A DNA stretch of 64,000 bases from Pictodentalium vernedei (GCA_031216915.1 CM062292.1:200653262-200717261); one strand, 5' to 3'; shown: positions 22,289 through 34,452, numbered from the stretch's first letter. A program made the numbers and translations. The notes: generated by a model from the sequence alone, not told the origin.

Positions 22289-23700
22289 GTGAACCGAAAA
22301 CAGACAGGTCAATGGTGTCGTCGCATGACTTCCCTAGCAACCACATCGCCCCTTAGCAACTGGCTAACTACTGGTCCGATTTTGACCAAATTCGGTATAC
22401 GAACCCAAAATGCATTGCAAATAAAAACAGACATATCAATGTTGACGTCTCGTGACTTCCCTAGCAACCAGAGCACGTCCTTAGCAACTGCCTAACTACT
22501 GGGCCGATTTGGACCAAATTCGGTATACGGATCCAGAATGCATTGCAAATGAAAACAGATAGATCAATGATGACGTCACTGACTTCCCTAGCAACCAGAG
22601 CACCCCCTTAGCAACGGACTAACTACTGGGCCGATTTTGACCAAATTCGGTATACGGACCCAAAATGCATTGCAAATGAAACAGACAGGTCAATGGTGTC
22701 GTCGCGTGACCTCCCTAGCAACCAGAGCGCCCCCTTAGCAACGGGCTAACTACTGGTCCGATTTTGACCAAATTCAGTATACGGACCCAAAATGTATTGC
22801 AAATAAAAACAGACATATCAATGTTGACATCTCGTGACTTCCCTAGCAACCAGAGTGCATCCTTAGCAACTGGCTAACTACTAGGCCGATTTGGACCAAA
22901 TTCGGTATACGGATCCAGAATGCATAGCAAATGAAAACAGATAAATCAAAGACGACGTCACGTGACTACCCTAGCAACCAGAGCACCCCCTTAGCAATGG
23001 GCTAACTACTGGGCCGATTTTGACCAAATTCGGTATATGGACCCAAAATGCATTGCAAACGAAACAGACAGGTCAATGGTGTCATCGCGTGACTTCCCTA
23101 GCAACCATAGCGACCCCTTAGCAACGAGCTAACTACTGGTCCGATTTTGACCAAATTCGGTATACGGACCCAAAATGCATTGCAAATAAAAATACATATC
23201 AATGTCGACGTCTCGGGACTTCCCTCGCAACCACAGCGCGCCCTTAGCAACGGGCTAACTACTGGGCCGATTTGGACCAAATTCAGTATACGGTCCCAGA
23301 ATGCTTTGAAAATGAAAACAGATAGATCAGTGATGACGTCACGTGACTTCCCTAGCAACCAGAGCGCCCACTTAGCAACGAGCTAACTACTGGGCCGATT
23401 TTGACCAAATTCGGTCTACGGACCCAAAATGCATTGCAAATGAAAACAGACAGATCGAAGTTTACATCTTTTGATTTCCCTAGCAACCAGAGTGCCCCCT
23501 TAGCAACGGGCTAACTAATGGGCCGGTTTTGACCAAATTCGGAATACGGACCCAAAATGCATTGCAAATGAAAACAGATAGGTCAATATTGACGCCACGT
23601 GCTGTCATTAGCAACCAGAGCTCCCCCTTAGCAACGGGCTAACTACTGGGCCGATTTTGACCAAATTCGGTATGCGGACCCAAAATGTATTGCAAAAATC
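22289..23700. repeat. Family C satellite, 127-bp monomers
   Basis: About eleven monomers; the marker gaccaaattcgg falls at 22384, 22512, 22639 and 22766. Each monomer has ctagcaaccagag, ttagcaacgggctaactact, a gaccaaattcggtatacgg segment and gcattgcaaatgaaaacaga. Several copies contain a TGACGTCA or near match followed by CGTGAC. Open frames of 60-86 codons inside it are repeat artefacts. Confidence 0.85.
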
Positions 23701-23924
23701 CAGAAGCACAGGATTAGCAGTTTCATAATTACTCTCAGAATTATCTGTTGTGATAACTACAAACAATACCGGTATGTAGGTATTTTTTTTAGTGAAATTA
23801 ATTAAAACAGCCTATTGAAATTAGCACATAAAGCTCTAGGCCTATTTACTTCAAACGACAAGTCTGTGCTGTCTTGTGAAGTGAGTATGTCTGTGCTGGC
23901 TTGTGTAGTTTGTGTGTCTGTTGG

Positions 23925-24045
23925 GCAAATCGCCCAGAAACCTGGTCCAAATCGTCCACAAACATGGACCGAATCATCCAATAGTCTGGTCCGAATCGGC
24001 CAGAAATATGGTCAGAATCGTCCATAGATCTGGTTGCGAAACGTC
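23925..24045. repeat. 26-bp minisatellite
   Basis: About five degenerate units of the form 'atcg(c/t)cc-a-a-a-cctggtccga' (for example tggtccaaatcgtcc, tggtccgaatcggcc, tggtcagaatcgtcc). No function is apparent. Confidence 0.6.
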
Positions 24046-24714
24046 CTATATAAAAATCTAGTCGGAATCATGAAACTACATTTGTGATACTCAGTCTTAT
24101 TATTTTAAAGATGGCCTTTTCAGTAAAACTGCATTGGAATATTATCATCGTCCTTTTTTGCACAGCACTACTGTATTTTCTTGTAGTGGCTACTAAACGT
24201 TGGTAATAGTAACAATAAATGCTACACGTTATTTGTGAAAAAATAAAAATGAAAGCAGCAATTTCCGTAACTCATCGGATAAATTGCAGAAAACAACGAC
24301 GCCATAAATATATCTTCCAATCAAAGCAATGATAAAATTATCTTTCAATCAGAGGATTGGAAAATATCTTCCAATCAAAACACAGATAAAAGTAGTTATC
24401 TCGAAATTTGGTTGGTCCCCTATTCTTTACCAGTAAATGTAGGCCTGCAGCACATTAGGCCTAATGCATCACTTTCGCTTTTAGGTTTGCCTAAATTTCA
24501 TATTATATTGTAGGTCTGATATGTTTTTAGGAGGAAATAAATCTACAAGACAGCATGTACATGCATTAGTTCACAATGCAAAATGTTTTGTTGGACGACT
24601 CCTTAAACACTGTTTTAAATTTTGTTAAGTTTATGTCCTTATAATTTGAAAAACACTGTGAGTTGCACACGCTTCTTGGTTTTACCAAAGTTCATATTAT
24701 TTCTCAAAAAGCTA

Positions 24715-25150
24715 TGTCAAGTAAAGGGTTAAATTCAGTTTATCAAATTACTTTTGACAACCAAATATTCTCAAGAACCTGTGTTAGGTAAAGGGTTAAA
24801 TTCAGTTTATCAAATTTACTTTTGCCAACCAAATGTTATTTCTCAGAAAGCTGCTTTAGTTAAAGGGTTAAATTCCATTTAGCAAATTATTTTTTTTGTC
24901 AACCAAATATTATTCTAAAAAAAACTGTGTTAGGTAAAGGGTTAAATTCAATTTAGCAAATTATATTTGCCAACCAAATTTTTCTCAAAAAGGTGTGTAG
25001 GTAAAGGGTTACATTCAGTTTAGCAAATTGTTTTTGCTAACCAAATATTATTTCACAAAAAGCTGTTTAGGTAAGGGTTCAATTCAGTTTAAAAGCTATT
25101 AGTGGGGGGAGTTAAATTCAGTTTAGTGAATTATTTTTGCCAACCAAATA
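24715..25150. repeat. Family D, ~70-bp degenerate array
   Basis: Six to seven units with markers near 24722, 24790, 24862, 24936, 25003 and 25073. Each has ggtaaagggttaaattcag, then aaattactttt and ccaaccaaatattattt. The ggtaaagggttaa segment equals the end of the TTAA MITEs in this window, so the array may have grown from a MITE end and its flank. Confidence 0.7.
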
Positions 25151-26038
25151 TCATTTCAATTCAGTTCAGAGAATCATTTCTTCCAGGCAAATGTTCTGTT
25201 ATCAAGGAAGATTATTGAATTTGTCAGTTTGCTTTTTACACCATTTATTTCTGTAACTTACTACTTTCTGGTAATTTAGTAGGACCCTTATTGTGACTGC
25301 CACAAATGGAACACACCCAACAATAATTTTTAAAAATCACATGCCTCAAACTCACAAGTGTAAACTAAAAAATAAACATTTTTATCATTACCAAAAATGT
25401 TTTTTTTTTAAATAAATACCCTGTACAGCAAAGTTTGATGGTGGAAATCACTTTTGAAATGAAACATTAAGGGGACGTCCAACCTAACTTTGGTCAAATT
25501 TCATGTAATTTTCTTTCAAGTCTAAAAAAGGCCCAAAATGAATAACCCCAATAAATTATATACCAAAATGCTTGGAATGAAACATAGAACATGTGGAAAC
25601 TGAAATTTGCCATGGAACTGCTGCCATGTGTAAATAGCACCACCTGAAAGTCTGCTATGGCATAAGTAAGAGAACAAAATTTTTACAATAAAATACCTCA
25701 AAATAAAATAACAGCTGTATTCTATAAACATTTAAGTACATACTCGAAGAAATCTTTTCCTAATTCATGAAAGTAATAAAGATTGAGACCGAATGTTATA
25801 AGTGGAGTGCTCACTGATTGAAGGCAGACATTTTCTTTTGTTTATGTTTTGATTTGGGGAGTTCAACAAAGGTCAACTTGAAGGAGTCCAGCAGAAGAAG
25901 TATGGAAGGACAAAAGAGTGTCTCCCAATATCAAGATGTATGTGTTACTGTAATGGTTTGGAAAGAAAATATGATATTCTCCTATGTAGAATGCACTGCA
26001 AAGTCATACATTGTAGTTGAATAAATATATTTACAAAC

Positions 26039-26165
26039 CCCTTGCACTGTAACCCCTTTTATCCCATGCATCAATTTGATAGTGATTAAATTGTCAAATT
26101 TGTCTGGTTTATCAATAAGTACATTAGCTTTGTTTAACTCTTGGACACCAATACACTCATGATAT
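26039..26165 (-). CDS. Candidate internal exon, unknown protein
   Basis: Minus strand: a strong pyrimidine tract and acceptor (cttatttcttctccaacag), a 127-base open segment and a gtttgt donor. It encodes YHECIGVQELNKANVLID followed by KPDKFDNLITIKLMHGIKG. I do not recognise the family. It lies inside a TTAA-flanked element, so it could be a remnant of that element's transposase or of a captured exon. The composition looks more protein-like than its surroundings, but the case is weak. Confidence 0.25.
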
Positions 26166-26420
26166 CTGTTGGAGAAGAAATAAGGGTAACTGTAACCTGT
26201 CACTGCAATAAACCATCTAATGTACTTAAAAGTACATTGTTATTCAAAACACATCAAATCAACCTTACATAACCATTATTGCATGTACTTTCCCCAAGGA
26301 GGCTTACTGACATATTGAGATCAGAAGGGCACATCCAGAGGGTCTCACATATTTTTTTCAAGAACGCAGTACACAACGCAATCCCCAAAAGATGACAAGT
26401 GAGCTCCATTTGACACAGAA

Positions 26421-26424
26421 ATTT

Positions 26425-26463
<39 letters not shown>
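26421..26463. repeat. Poly-T/poly-G tract
   Basis: A run of T followed by a run of about 28 G. Its length is likely to vary between individuals and to be uncertain in the assembly. Open frames crossing it are artefacts. Confidence 0.9.
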
Positions 26464-26464
<1 letters not shown>

Positions 26465-29189
26465 TCTCTTCCTTGTATGACTCTACCTCCGGCACTCAAG
26501 GCATATGCCTTTTTTCTCAAAGTTTAACTCTTTTTTTCTTTTTGAAGATCCTGGCCACACATGTTCCAAACACTATCAGACAGGTAAACCTCCAAATAAG
26601 TGTATCTGCAAAAACATGTTACATTGCAAAACATTCTTTTTAGAGTTTTAGTTCTGGACCTTTCATGCTTCTTACTTCCAACTATAACACTTAATTTATC
26701 GATTCATGGGTGAATAGAAAAGTCCTGCCATAATCAACATTTTGAGTTCCATAAGCCTTCAAAACAGCTCCAATAAAAGTGTCAAACATCAGATTGGTGG
26801 CTTTATACAGAATATTCATTAGGTTGTTGCTTGATAAGTAATAGGAACAAAATCTTCACAAGAAAATTCTGCAGCAATACAATTGAGGATATTAGCAGGC
26901 ACTCTGCAACAAATTGTAACAAATCAACTAGTTATAAACAAAATTTTCTAACTCAAAAGAGTGAAAAAGTACCACAACTCTGAAAAAATGTGGGAAGAAA
27001 CACATGCTACAGCAGCTACACAGGCATTGTTTCTCCATGATGCTCGATCACAAAACCAAATATCCTTCAAATTGGAGTAGCAATGGTTGAGATACAAGGG
27101 GGAATGTTGGTACATGCAATGATGAATGGGTAAGACTAAGATTAAGAGGACAGGGGGTCACCACTGCACGGCCCTAGATGCACCTTTGATTTTCCAACTT
27201 CCACTAAGTTCCAGGTCTGGGGCATAATAATCGCAACACACCCAACTTATCAGTTCATAATTTCAGTTAAATAAAAGAAATTATCAATTTGAATTAAATA
27301 ATAGATGATGTAAAAATATTTGGCTTCCTTCGCCTTCTCGTACTATTTAATTACCACAAACAATATCAGTTTGATGCCGACAAACGAAACTGAACGCATG
27401 TGGTTTGATTAAAAAGTAACTCGGCATGAATAATGAAGAAATTGCGAATATTTCATTTATTTAAAAGCCAATTGCAGCTAATATTGACCGTGCATTCGAT
27501 AATTCGTTTCGGTTTTGACCACACGGCCACGCTGACACTCCGTGACAGCGGTTATGTTTATTGTGATATGCAAATTGGGGGATGGTTTCCGGTGAAGGAG
27601 ATTTGTCACATTTGTCAGTGTAAAACGATAAAAAAAACCCACTGATCGACGCTTGTATTACTATGGTTGGTTGGAAGAAAAAACTAAATTCTCAGCATCG
27701 TCCAAGCGCACCTTATTTAAAAGCACGAATGCATCATTTTCAACCCATCTTCAATCGGTCCTTTGCAGACATCAAACATACCCGTCTTCAAATTCCATGG
27801 TTACTAGGACGTAAATAACTTCGCAGCAACAAGGGGAAATTAACACACTCAATAATAGTTCCAGGTCACTTGGAATATACTTCGTGAAAAAGTGATTTCT
27901 GAAGCATTCTGCTTACTTTGTTATGAATATTGCCTTATTTTATGTGTATCGCCCCGATTTTATACACTCGGTTATTTTTTTTACAAGTGGTTCATGTTGT
28001 CTTTCTAGTGCGCAATAATTCAGATTTTTTGTCAACAAAAAAGTTCAGACGGCCTGTAAACACGAGAGGGAATTTCGAACCATATTTTGCAGTTATGACA
28101 TTAACAGCTCAAGTACTTGCTGTCACCTGTTTGCAAATACGCTCATACATTGTCTCGAACAAATAAAGGGCGTGATCACGTCCTTGCATTCTTACGATTG
28201 CCCAAATTGAGTATTTCTGCAAGAACCACATCGTAATCACATGACCGGAAAAACATCGTTGAAACATGGCCACATCCGGAACATCAAACATTTGTGTTGA
28301 TGTTATTACATTCAAACGTCAAAACCCACCAGAGTGTGTGTCCAAAAAATGCTTTCTCCGAGTCTGTAGTATGTTATCATTATATTGAGGAGAAGGCTTT
28401 CGAATTACCGATTATTTTGTGGTTTTACCGGTTCGTTACTTATGCCATTTGCAAATTAATCTTCTTCAAAATCCTAAAATTCACTTTTTTTCCTGAAAAA
28501 AATTATATGTACCTTTTCTATGCACTTTACTCATTATTTTGATATAAAATTTGCCTTTCCTTACTTCTCTTATCTGTTTCTGAGGCATTGGGAAAAATGT
28601 CAAAAAATTGACCAAAGTTAGGTTGGACGACCCCTTAAAAAAGAACTTGAGCAATTTTCGCTTTGTCATCTAACTTCACTCTAGTGAAAACTTGAATTGT
28701 CATGACAAAATCGTGCCGTGGTTGGTATTATTTTGGGGTTTTATGGGAAGTAAAATAAATATATTTAGTAATTCTTTAACCTGCCCAATTATTTGTTTTC
28801 ACTGCACTTATTTTTTTTCTATTTTTTCCCAGCGAAGTTAGCAACGGAATCGCCGTAAATAACTTTTCTCAGCGACTTTTCAAAACTGCAAGACGACTTC
28901 AACTTCGCCCAGAGAAAGAAATTGGGCGAAGACCTGGTGTTAAGGGCGAAGATATCGCCTACTTCGCCTTGTAGGCTGGTCCCTGATTGGGGGAGCATCA
29001 GACAGACAGACACATGTAATTCAGTATATCCCCCGATCTCTTCATGAGTGGATGATATAATGAACAAACTACTGTCCCCTTTCTAAATAGTTATGATGCA
29101 GATCTACAACATATGAAATGAAGCCTTTAACCCTTTACCTAATGAATCGGCTGCATCTGCCCACGAAATATGCAAATTCAGCAGTTGAA

Positions 29190-30182
29190 ACTAGAGGTAC
29201 TGTGAGCAAGCTCACAAAGTGATACCCCCCCCCCCCCCATGCCTGAAATGTATAAGTTAGATTATCTCCCCTTGGAAATGTCAGAATGGAATTATATTGC
29301 TTCATGCACATCTTCATATGAAGTTCTTCCATTGTGTAAAGTTTCATGAAAATTCTTCAAACGGTTTAGGAGGAGTTGCGCTTATAAGGATGGACAGACG
29401 GACAGACATATAAGTTAGATTATCTCCCCTTGGAAATGTCAGAATGGAAGTATATTGCTTCATGCACATCTTCATATGGAGTTCTTCCATTGTGTAAAGT
29501 TTCATGAAAAATCTTCAAACGGTTTAGGAGGAGTTGCGCTTATAAGGATGGACAGACGGACGGATGGATGGACGGACGCTCCAACATTTCGGGTTTATGG
29601 GCTACCAAAAAAAAACATTTTGTATGCCCAAAACCTTATTTTACCCAGAACCCCACCCCCTCCACCCTAGAACTTATATTTAACCCTAACCCCACCCCTC
29701 CACCCAAAAACCACACCCTAACCCTACCCTACCCCACCCTGACCCCTAAAAGCCCACCCCAGACCCTAACCCCAACCAGCCCTGGGACCTAACCCCCCAA
29801 CCTTAAGCCCCACTCTGGGGCTACCCCTAACCCTAACCCCCACACCCAACCCCACCCTAGCCAAACCAATAGGATTAGGAGCTATTTTTCGGTTTAGGGG
29901 CTACTAAAACTAAGACCCCACCCTGACCCCAACCCTACCCCCCCCCCCCCCCCGGGACCTAACCCTCTCCAACCTTAAGACCTGCTCTGGGGCTACCCCT
30001 AACCCTAACCCCACTCCTCACCCTAACACTACCTTAATTTGGAGGTAGCCCCTAATAATAATATCCCCTAAACCCCCAATGTTGGCCCGGATGGACAGAC
30101 GGATGGACGGACAGGGTGATTCCTATATACCCCCCCCCCCCCCAAACTTTGTTTGCAGGGGCGGGGTGGGGGGGGTGGGTAT
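29190..30182 (-). mobile_element. Helitron-like element family E, nested in the MITE
   Basis: On the minus strand its 3' end reads tgtgagcttgctcaca (a hairpin), gtacct, CTAG, and is followed by host T. That is the classical Helitron 3' signature. The interior has a 158-bp unit in two tandem copies (29251-29408, 29409-29566), a gacggacggatgg microsatellite, and a long C-rich stretch with degenerate ccctaa units and poly-C tracts. No Rep/helicase is encoded, so it is non-autonomous. The 5' boundary is inferred from the interrupted MITE and is uncertain by a few bases. Confidence 0.6.
29640..30070. repeat. Degenerate (CCCTAA)n-like, C-rich stretch
   Basis: Many aaccctaacccc variants mixed with caccc and poly-C. 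It resembles a vertebrate-type telomere repeat on the C strand but is too degenerate and is enclosed in a transposon-like unit, so it is interstitial. Confidence 0.7.
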
Positions 30183-30786
30183 AAAAATACTATTTTTCAA
30201 AAAATTTCAACAAAACCATACCATGTGAACCCTCATTGGAACGAGCTCATTCGAACGAGGGGTCACATGATATGGTTTTGTTGAAATTTTTTGAAAAATT
30301 AAAAAGAATATTTAAAACAAAATAATAAATTCTGATATCATCTGCATTGGTTAAAGGGTTAACATGGTACTGTATTGTTATTTCTAAGCCTTTACCTGGC
30401 GTAATGGCTATATTCAGTCTTTCAATTTTGAAAATGGGAGGCATGCAGCAGACTGCTTGCAACCATGTGGAAGTGAAGTGCACTTTTGTCGAGTCCAGGC
30501 ATCAGGAAAATGTTTCCAAGAAAAACATCAATGAAAACATCTTCACAACGTTCACTCCACTGGTGAACAATAAGCAGGGATTACAAAAATATTACCCAGT
30601 TTTTCAAATAACCTTTTCACAGCAATAATTAAATTTATTTGAATTCGGAATAATACATGAAATGCAACTTCCATCATAAAGCAATCAGATGATTCTCCAC
30701 GGAATGCATGAGACAAAATACAGTGAGTAGCATTAACAGCCTGTGAACGTGAAGTTTGACAAAGTTATGTTGTTTACGTACAATTC

Positions 30787-31150
30787 GGGGGCATGGTGGC
30801 TCAGTAGGTAGAGGTGCAGGCTGCAAGCTGAGAGGTCCTCGGTTCAAATCCCACCTGCGGCAACCGCGTTGTGTCCTTGGGGAAGACACTTCACCCCCAT
30901 TGCCCATCTGGGGGCACGGTGACGTTGTGGACTAAGGCGTACTGCACGTCGATGGTGCACTTGTCTTCAACCAATGCTAACCCTGCTGGTGTGGAGTTAG
31001 TATGTTGGGGAGCTGACAGTTGCTTGCCGTTGCTTGGTGGTTCTCTCCGGGTACTCCGGCTTCCTCCACACGTAAAACTGTCATGGTCATGATTAGCCAC
31101 AGTGCAGAAATATATGACCTTAAACCCCAATAAATAAATAAATATAAATA
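30787..31150 (+). mobile_element. tRNA-derived SINE, full length, plus orientation
   Basis: The cleanest copy. Box A tggctcagtaggtagagg at about 30797, box B ggttcaaatccc at 30841-30852, then cgcgttgtgtccttggg, gtactgcacgtcgatggtg, ggttctctccgggtactccg and a taaaccccaataaataaata tail. The flanks acgtacaattc and atgtacagttc (31151-31161) form a diverged target duplication. Internal boxes suggest RNA polymerase III transcription when young. Confidence 0.9.
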
Positions 31151-31161
31151 ATGTACAGTTC

Positions 31162-32189
31162 ACGGAAAGAGAAGTTTGTAAGTTTGAAGTCAAGCTTGGA
31201 ATGCTACAGCTCATAATTCATGGTGTAGTGTTCACATTTTGTGCATGCATTGTATTATTTCACCTATTTTCCATGCACATATTTTGACCCTTTACAGAAA
31301 ACACACGATAACAAAATTTGTTATTTTAATTTTTTCTTCCCCAATTCTTAAAAACATTTCAACAAAACGATATCATATGACACATGATATGGTTTTGTTG
31401 AATTTTTTTTCTGTATACTACATGGCAGATGCAGCCAATTCGTTAGATAAGGTTCAATCTGTTAATCTGTCAATAGGTAGACCCGAGGCACAATGTTATC
31501 TACTCGCAAGTAAAAATTGCAGGTACGATGGTGTGCAAGAGTGACAGCTTGCCTCAAAATCGAAAGACAGTATATCTAACAAGCACTATTTTCAACAATC
31601 GCCATTCAAATTTATTTTTGGCCTCTAAAAGACAGTTTATGATCCCTCACTGGAATAAGCTTACCAAGAGCTTAAGGGAATGGACCTCAGTTTTATTTTG
31701 AGGCAAAGAATATTTTTAATTTTTCAAGTTAATTTTTTTTCAAATGTCGTCTGCTTGTCATGTTAGATCACATGATCTGGTTTTGTTGAAATTTTTTGAA
31801 AAATTAAAAGAGAAATTTAGATATTGTTTGCATTGGGGGAAGGGTTAACTAAACTCTTCTATCCCGGACAGGAAAATAAAATTTTAGAGGAGCTGTACAG
31901 AACCAGGTCAGAGTTTTTTTTCAATTTCTGATTTATTACAATTTTATAAGAATTTTTTTCCTACTGCCTTGCAAATGATGTGCTAATGCATAGACTAAAG
32001 TAACTAAAGTGGTTTTCAACACTTTACAATAGAACCCTGATAGTGGCTTCTAGCACTTAACCAGTTAACTAAATTCAAATTATGTGAGTCTGGCATAAAG
32101 TTAGTGTTGTCACCCTTTTGCTTCTTTGTTCTGAAGAATCTTTAAAAAAAAAATTATTATTCAACCTTTGAGAAGGGAATTATCTGGAA
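31162..32189. other. Two decayed TTAA-MITE palindromes
   Basis: At about 31286-31465, ccctttacag...aacaaaacgatatcatatg pairs with acatgatatggttttgtt, and the end ccaattcgtta is preserved. At about 31630-31850, gatccctcactgg, acatgatctggttttgttga and attgggggaagggttaa show a second. No gene is seen in the remainder. Confidence 0.55.
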
Positions 32190-34081
32190 CAAGAGACCCC
32201 AAGGGCCTTAATCGCTCACCTGCCAAAGTGGCTCAAAGAAGTATTTGGGGTCACATTCAGTTAGACAAGGTTCATCAACACTTCAAATGAATGAAGTCAT
32301 GAAAGGCAAATTTTATGAAAAAACACTAAGGAATGAATTTGAACAAACCTGAACCACCAACCTCCCACCCCCACCCATAGAGAGCCCAAATACCAAGCCA
32401 GGGACTCAAACTGAACAAACCTGAATCTGTTTTCCCTTGAGATGTTATATACCAAATATGAGAGAATTCTGACTGATGGATCTGAAGAAGAATTTTTTTT
32501 TAAAAATATCCTTACCCTGCACTGAGTTAAACTTTTGGCTCAAATTGGGAGCCAAAATATTAACCCAGGAACCCGATTTGCACAAACTTGAATCTGACCC
32601 ACCTAGAGATGTTGTATACCAAATATGAAAGGATTCTGACTGGTGGATCTGAAGAAGAAGATTTTAAAAGAAATTCCATCATATTGCACTAAGTTAAAAT
32701 TCATGCTCCCATTGGAAGCCCAAATTAATAACTCGGGGGCTCGATTTGAACAAATTGGAATCTGACTCTCATAGAGATGTTGTATACCAACTATGAAAGG
32801 ATTCTGACAGGTGGATCTGAAGAAGATTTTTAAAATTTCCTCTTATTGCACTAAGTTAAATTTTGGGCTCAATATCAACCCAGGGATCTGATTTCAACAA
32901 TCTTGAATCTGACCCCTTTAGAGATATTATATACCAAATATCACACAATTCTAATTGATGGTTCTGGAGAAGAAGATTTTTAAAGAAATTTCCTCATATT
33001 GCACTAAGTTAAAATTCGGGCTCCCATAGGAAACCCAAATATCAACCCAGGGACCAGATTTGGATAAACTTGAATCTGACCCTCCTAGAGATGTTGTATA
33101 CCAAATATGGAAGCATTCTGACTATAGGGTCCTAAGAAGAAGATTTTTAAAATAAATCCTCATACTGCACTAGGTTGATATTTGGGCTCCCATAGGAAGC
33201 CCAAATATTTACCCAGATAACCGATTTGAACAAACCTATAACTGACCCACCTTGAGATGTTGTATACCAAATATAAAAGGATTTTGACTGGTGAATTTGA
33301 ACGATGGAGGTTTTGTAAAGACATTCCCTCATATTACACTAAGTTAAAATTCGGGCTCCCATAGGAAACCCAAATATCAACCCAGGGACCAGATTTGGAC
33401 AAACTTGAATCTGACCACCCTAGAGATGTTGTATACCAAATAAGAAAGCATTTTGACTACAGGGTCCAAAGAAGAAGATTTTTAAAACAAATCCTCATAT
33501 TGCACTAGGTTGATATTTGGGCTCCCATAGGGAGCCCAAATATTTACATAGGTAACCGATTTGAACAAACCTATAACTGACCCACCTCGAGATGTTGTAT
33601 ACCAAATATGAAAGGATTCTGACTGCTGAATTTGAAGAAGAAGATTTTTAAAGACATTCCCTCATATTGCACTAAGTTAAAATTCAGGCTCCCATAGGGA
33701 GCCCAAATATAAACCCAGGCACTCGACCCCCCTCTATAGATGTTATATATACCAAACATGAAAGGATTCTGACTGGTGGATCTGAAGAAGAAGATTTTTA
33801 AAGAAATTTCCTCATATTGCACCAAGTTAAACTTTGGGCGCCAATAGAGCGCCCAAATATGAACCCAGGGACCCGATTTGTACAAACATGAATCTGACCC
33901 TGCTAAGATGTTGTATACCAAATACGAAAGCATTCTGACTGATTGTTCTGAAGAAGAAGATTAAAAATTAATTTAATTTAATTTAAAGAAATTACCCCAT
34001 ATTACACAAAGTTAAAATTTGGGCTAGCCCAAATATTAACCCAGGGACTCGATTTGTACAAACTTAAATCTGACCATCCTC

Positions 34082-34130
<49 letters not shown>

Positions 34131-34452
34131 ACACTTCCCAGAGATGTTATATACCAAATGTCCAAAGATTTTAATTGATGGTTGTGGAAAGAAGATTTTT
34201 ATAATTTCGGAAAACAATTTCTGTGTGCTATCAGAGTATGCCCCTTGTGGTGACCCCTGTGGGCGTGGCAACTTTATTTGAACAAACCTGAATTGACATA
34301 TGATAAGGAACATGCATATCAAATTTGGTTCATTTTGGTCCAGTGGTTTATGATAAGTTGATAATGTCAAGTTCACGCCGGACAGACGACGGATGGATGA
34401 TGGACAGAAAGTGATCACTCAAGCTCCCCTGACTTTCAGTCAGGTGAGCTAA
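32190..34452 (+). mobile_element. Repeat element family F (168-bp satellite element)
   Basis: Opens gaccccaagggccttaat and gctcacctgcc; closes gctcccctgac-ttt-cagtcaggtgagctaaaaat with CTAA at 34449-34452. The opening gctcacctg is the inverse of the closing caggtgagc. About eleven monomers have the marker gatgttgtataccaaat at 32441, 32608, 32776, 32923, 33090, 33256, 33425, 33591, 33739, 33907 and 34143, a period of 166-169 bp with two shortened units. Most monomers contain a small palindrome, gggctccc-ata-gggagccc. A poly-C/(CA)n tract at 34083-34132 and gacagacgacggatgg precede the end. Confidence 0.75.

Larger units (their letters stand above)
25471..28634. mobile_element. TTAA-flanked 3.2-kb TIR element
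   Basis: Left end gggg-a-cgtccaacctaacttt, right end aaagttaggttggacg-a-cccc; the 27-bp TIRs differ by about one base and both are bordered by TTAA (25467-25470 and 28635-28638). No transposase is visible. A short minus-strand candidate exon lies at 26039-26165. TTAA targets occur in piggyBac and Kolobok; the GGGG termini do not decide between them. Confidence 0.7.
21725..28985. mobile_element. 7.3-kb hAT-like element with exact 8-bp TSD
   Basis: Ends are cagagaccagccta at the left and taggctggtccctg at the right, matching the small element at 11820-12793. The flanks are identical, attggggg at 21717-21724 and 28986-28993. No transposase is recognisable. The interior contains other repeats: a 127-bp satellite, a 26-bp minisatellite, a 70-bp array and a TTAA-flanked 3.2-kb element. 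It is therefore probably a shell of an old element swollen by later insertions, unless the two ends come from separate elements that share a target by chance. Confidence 0.65.
29131..30358. mobile_element. TTAA MITE (piggyBac-like) interrupted by Helitron-like insertion
   Basis: Ends ccctttacctaatgaatcgg and gcattggttaaaggg, each bordered by TTAA (29127-29130 and 30359-30362). The right part has the family palindrome (ccctcattggaacgagctc and inverse) with aacaaaaccata / atggttttgtt arms. Comparison with the intact copy at 50483-50723 shows the sequence 'cagttgaaa...aaaatactatttttc' is split here by about 1 kb of unrelated DNA. Confidence 0.75.

Noticed and set aside
22300..23700. CRISPR array (regular repeats)
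   Set aside because: The units are contiguous 127-bp diverged satellites without unique spacers, in a eukaryotic intron context.
26254..26643. Glycine- or proline-rich open frames on both strands
   Set aside because: They are produced by the poly-T/poly-G homopolymer at 26421-26463.
30787..30870. Possible tRNA gene with boxes A and B
   Set aside because: The sequence is the head of a dispersed SINE with a long unrelated body, an AT-rich tail and target duplications; it does not close a tRNA acceptor stem.
34054..34418. Proline/histidine- and glycine-rich open frames
   Set aside because: They are produced by the poly-C/(CA)n tract at 34083-34132 within family F.
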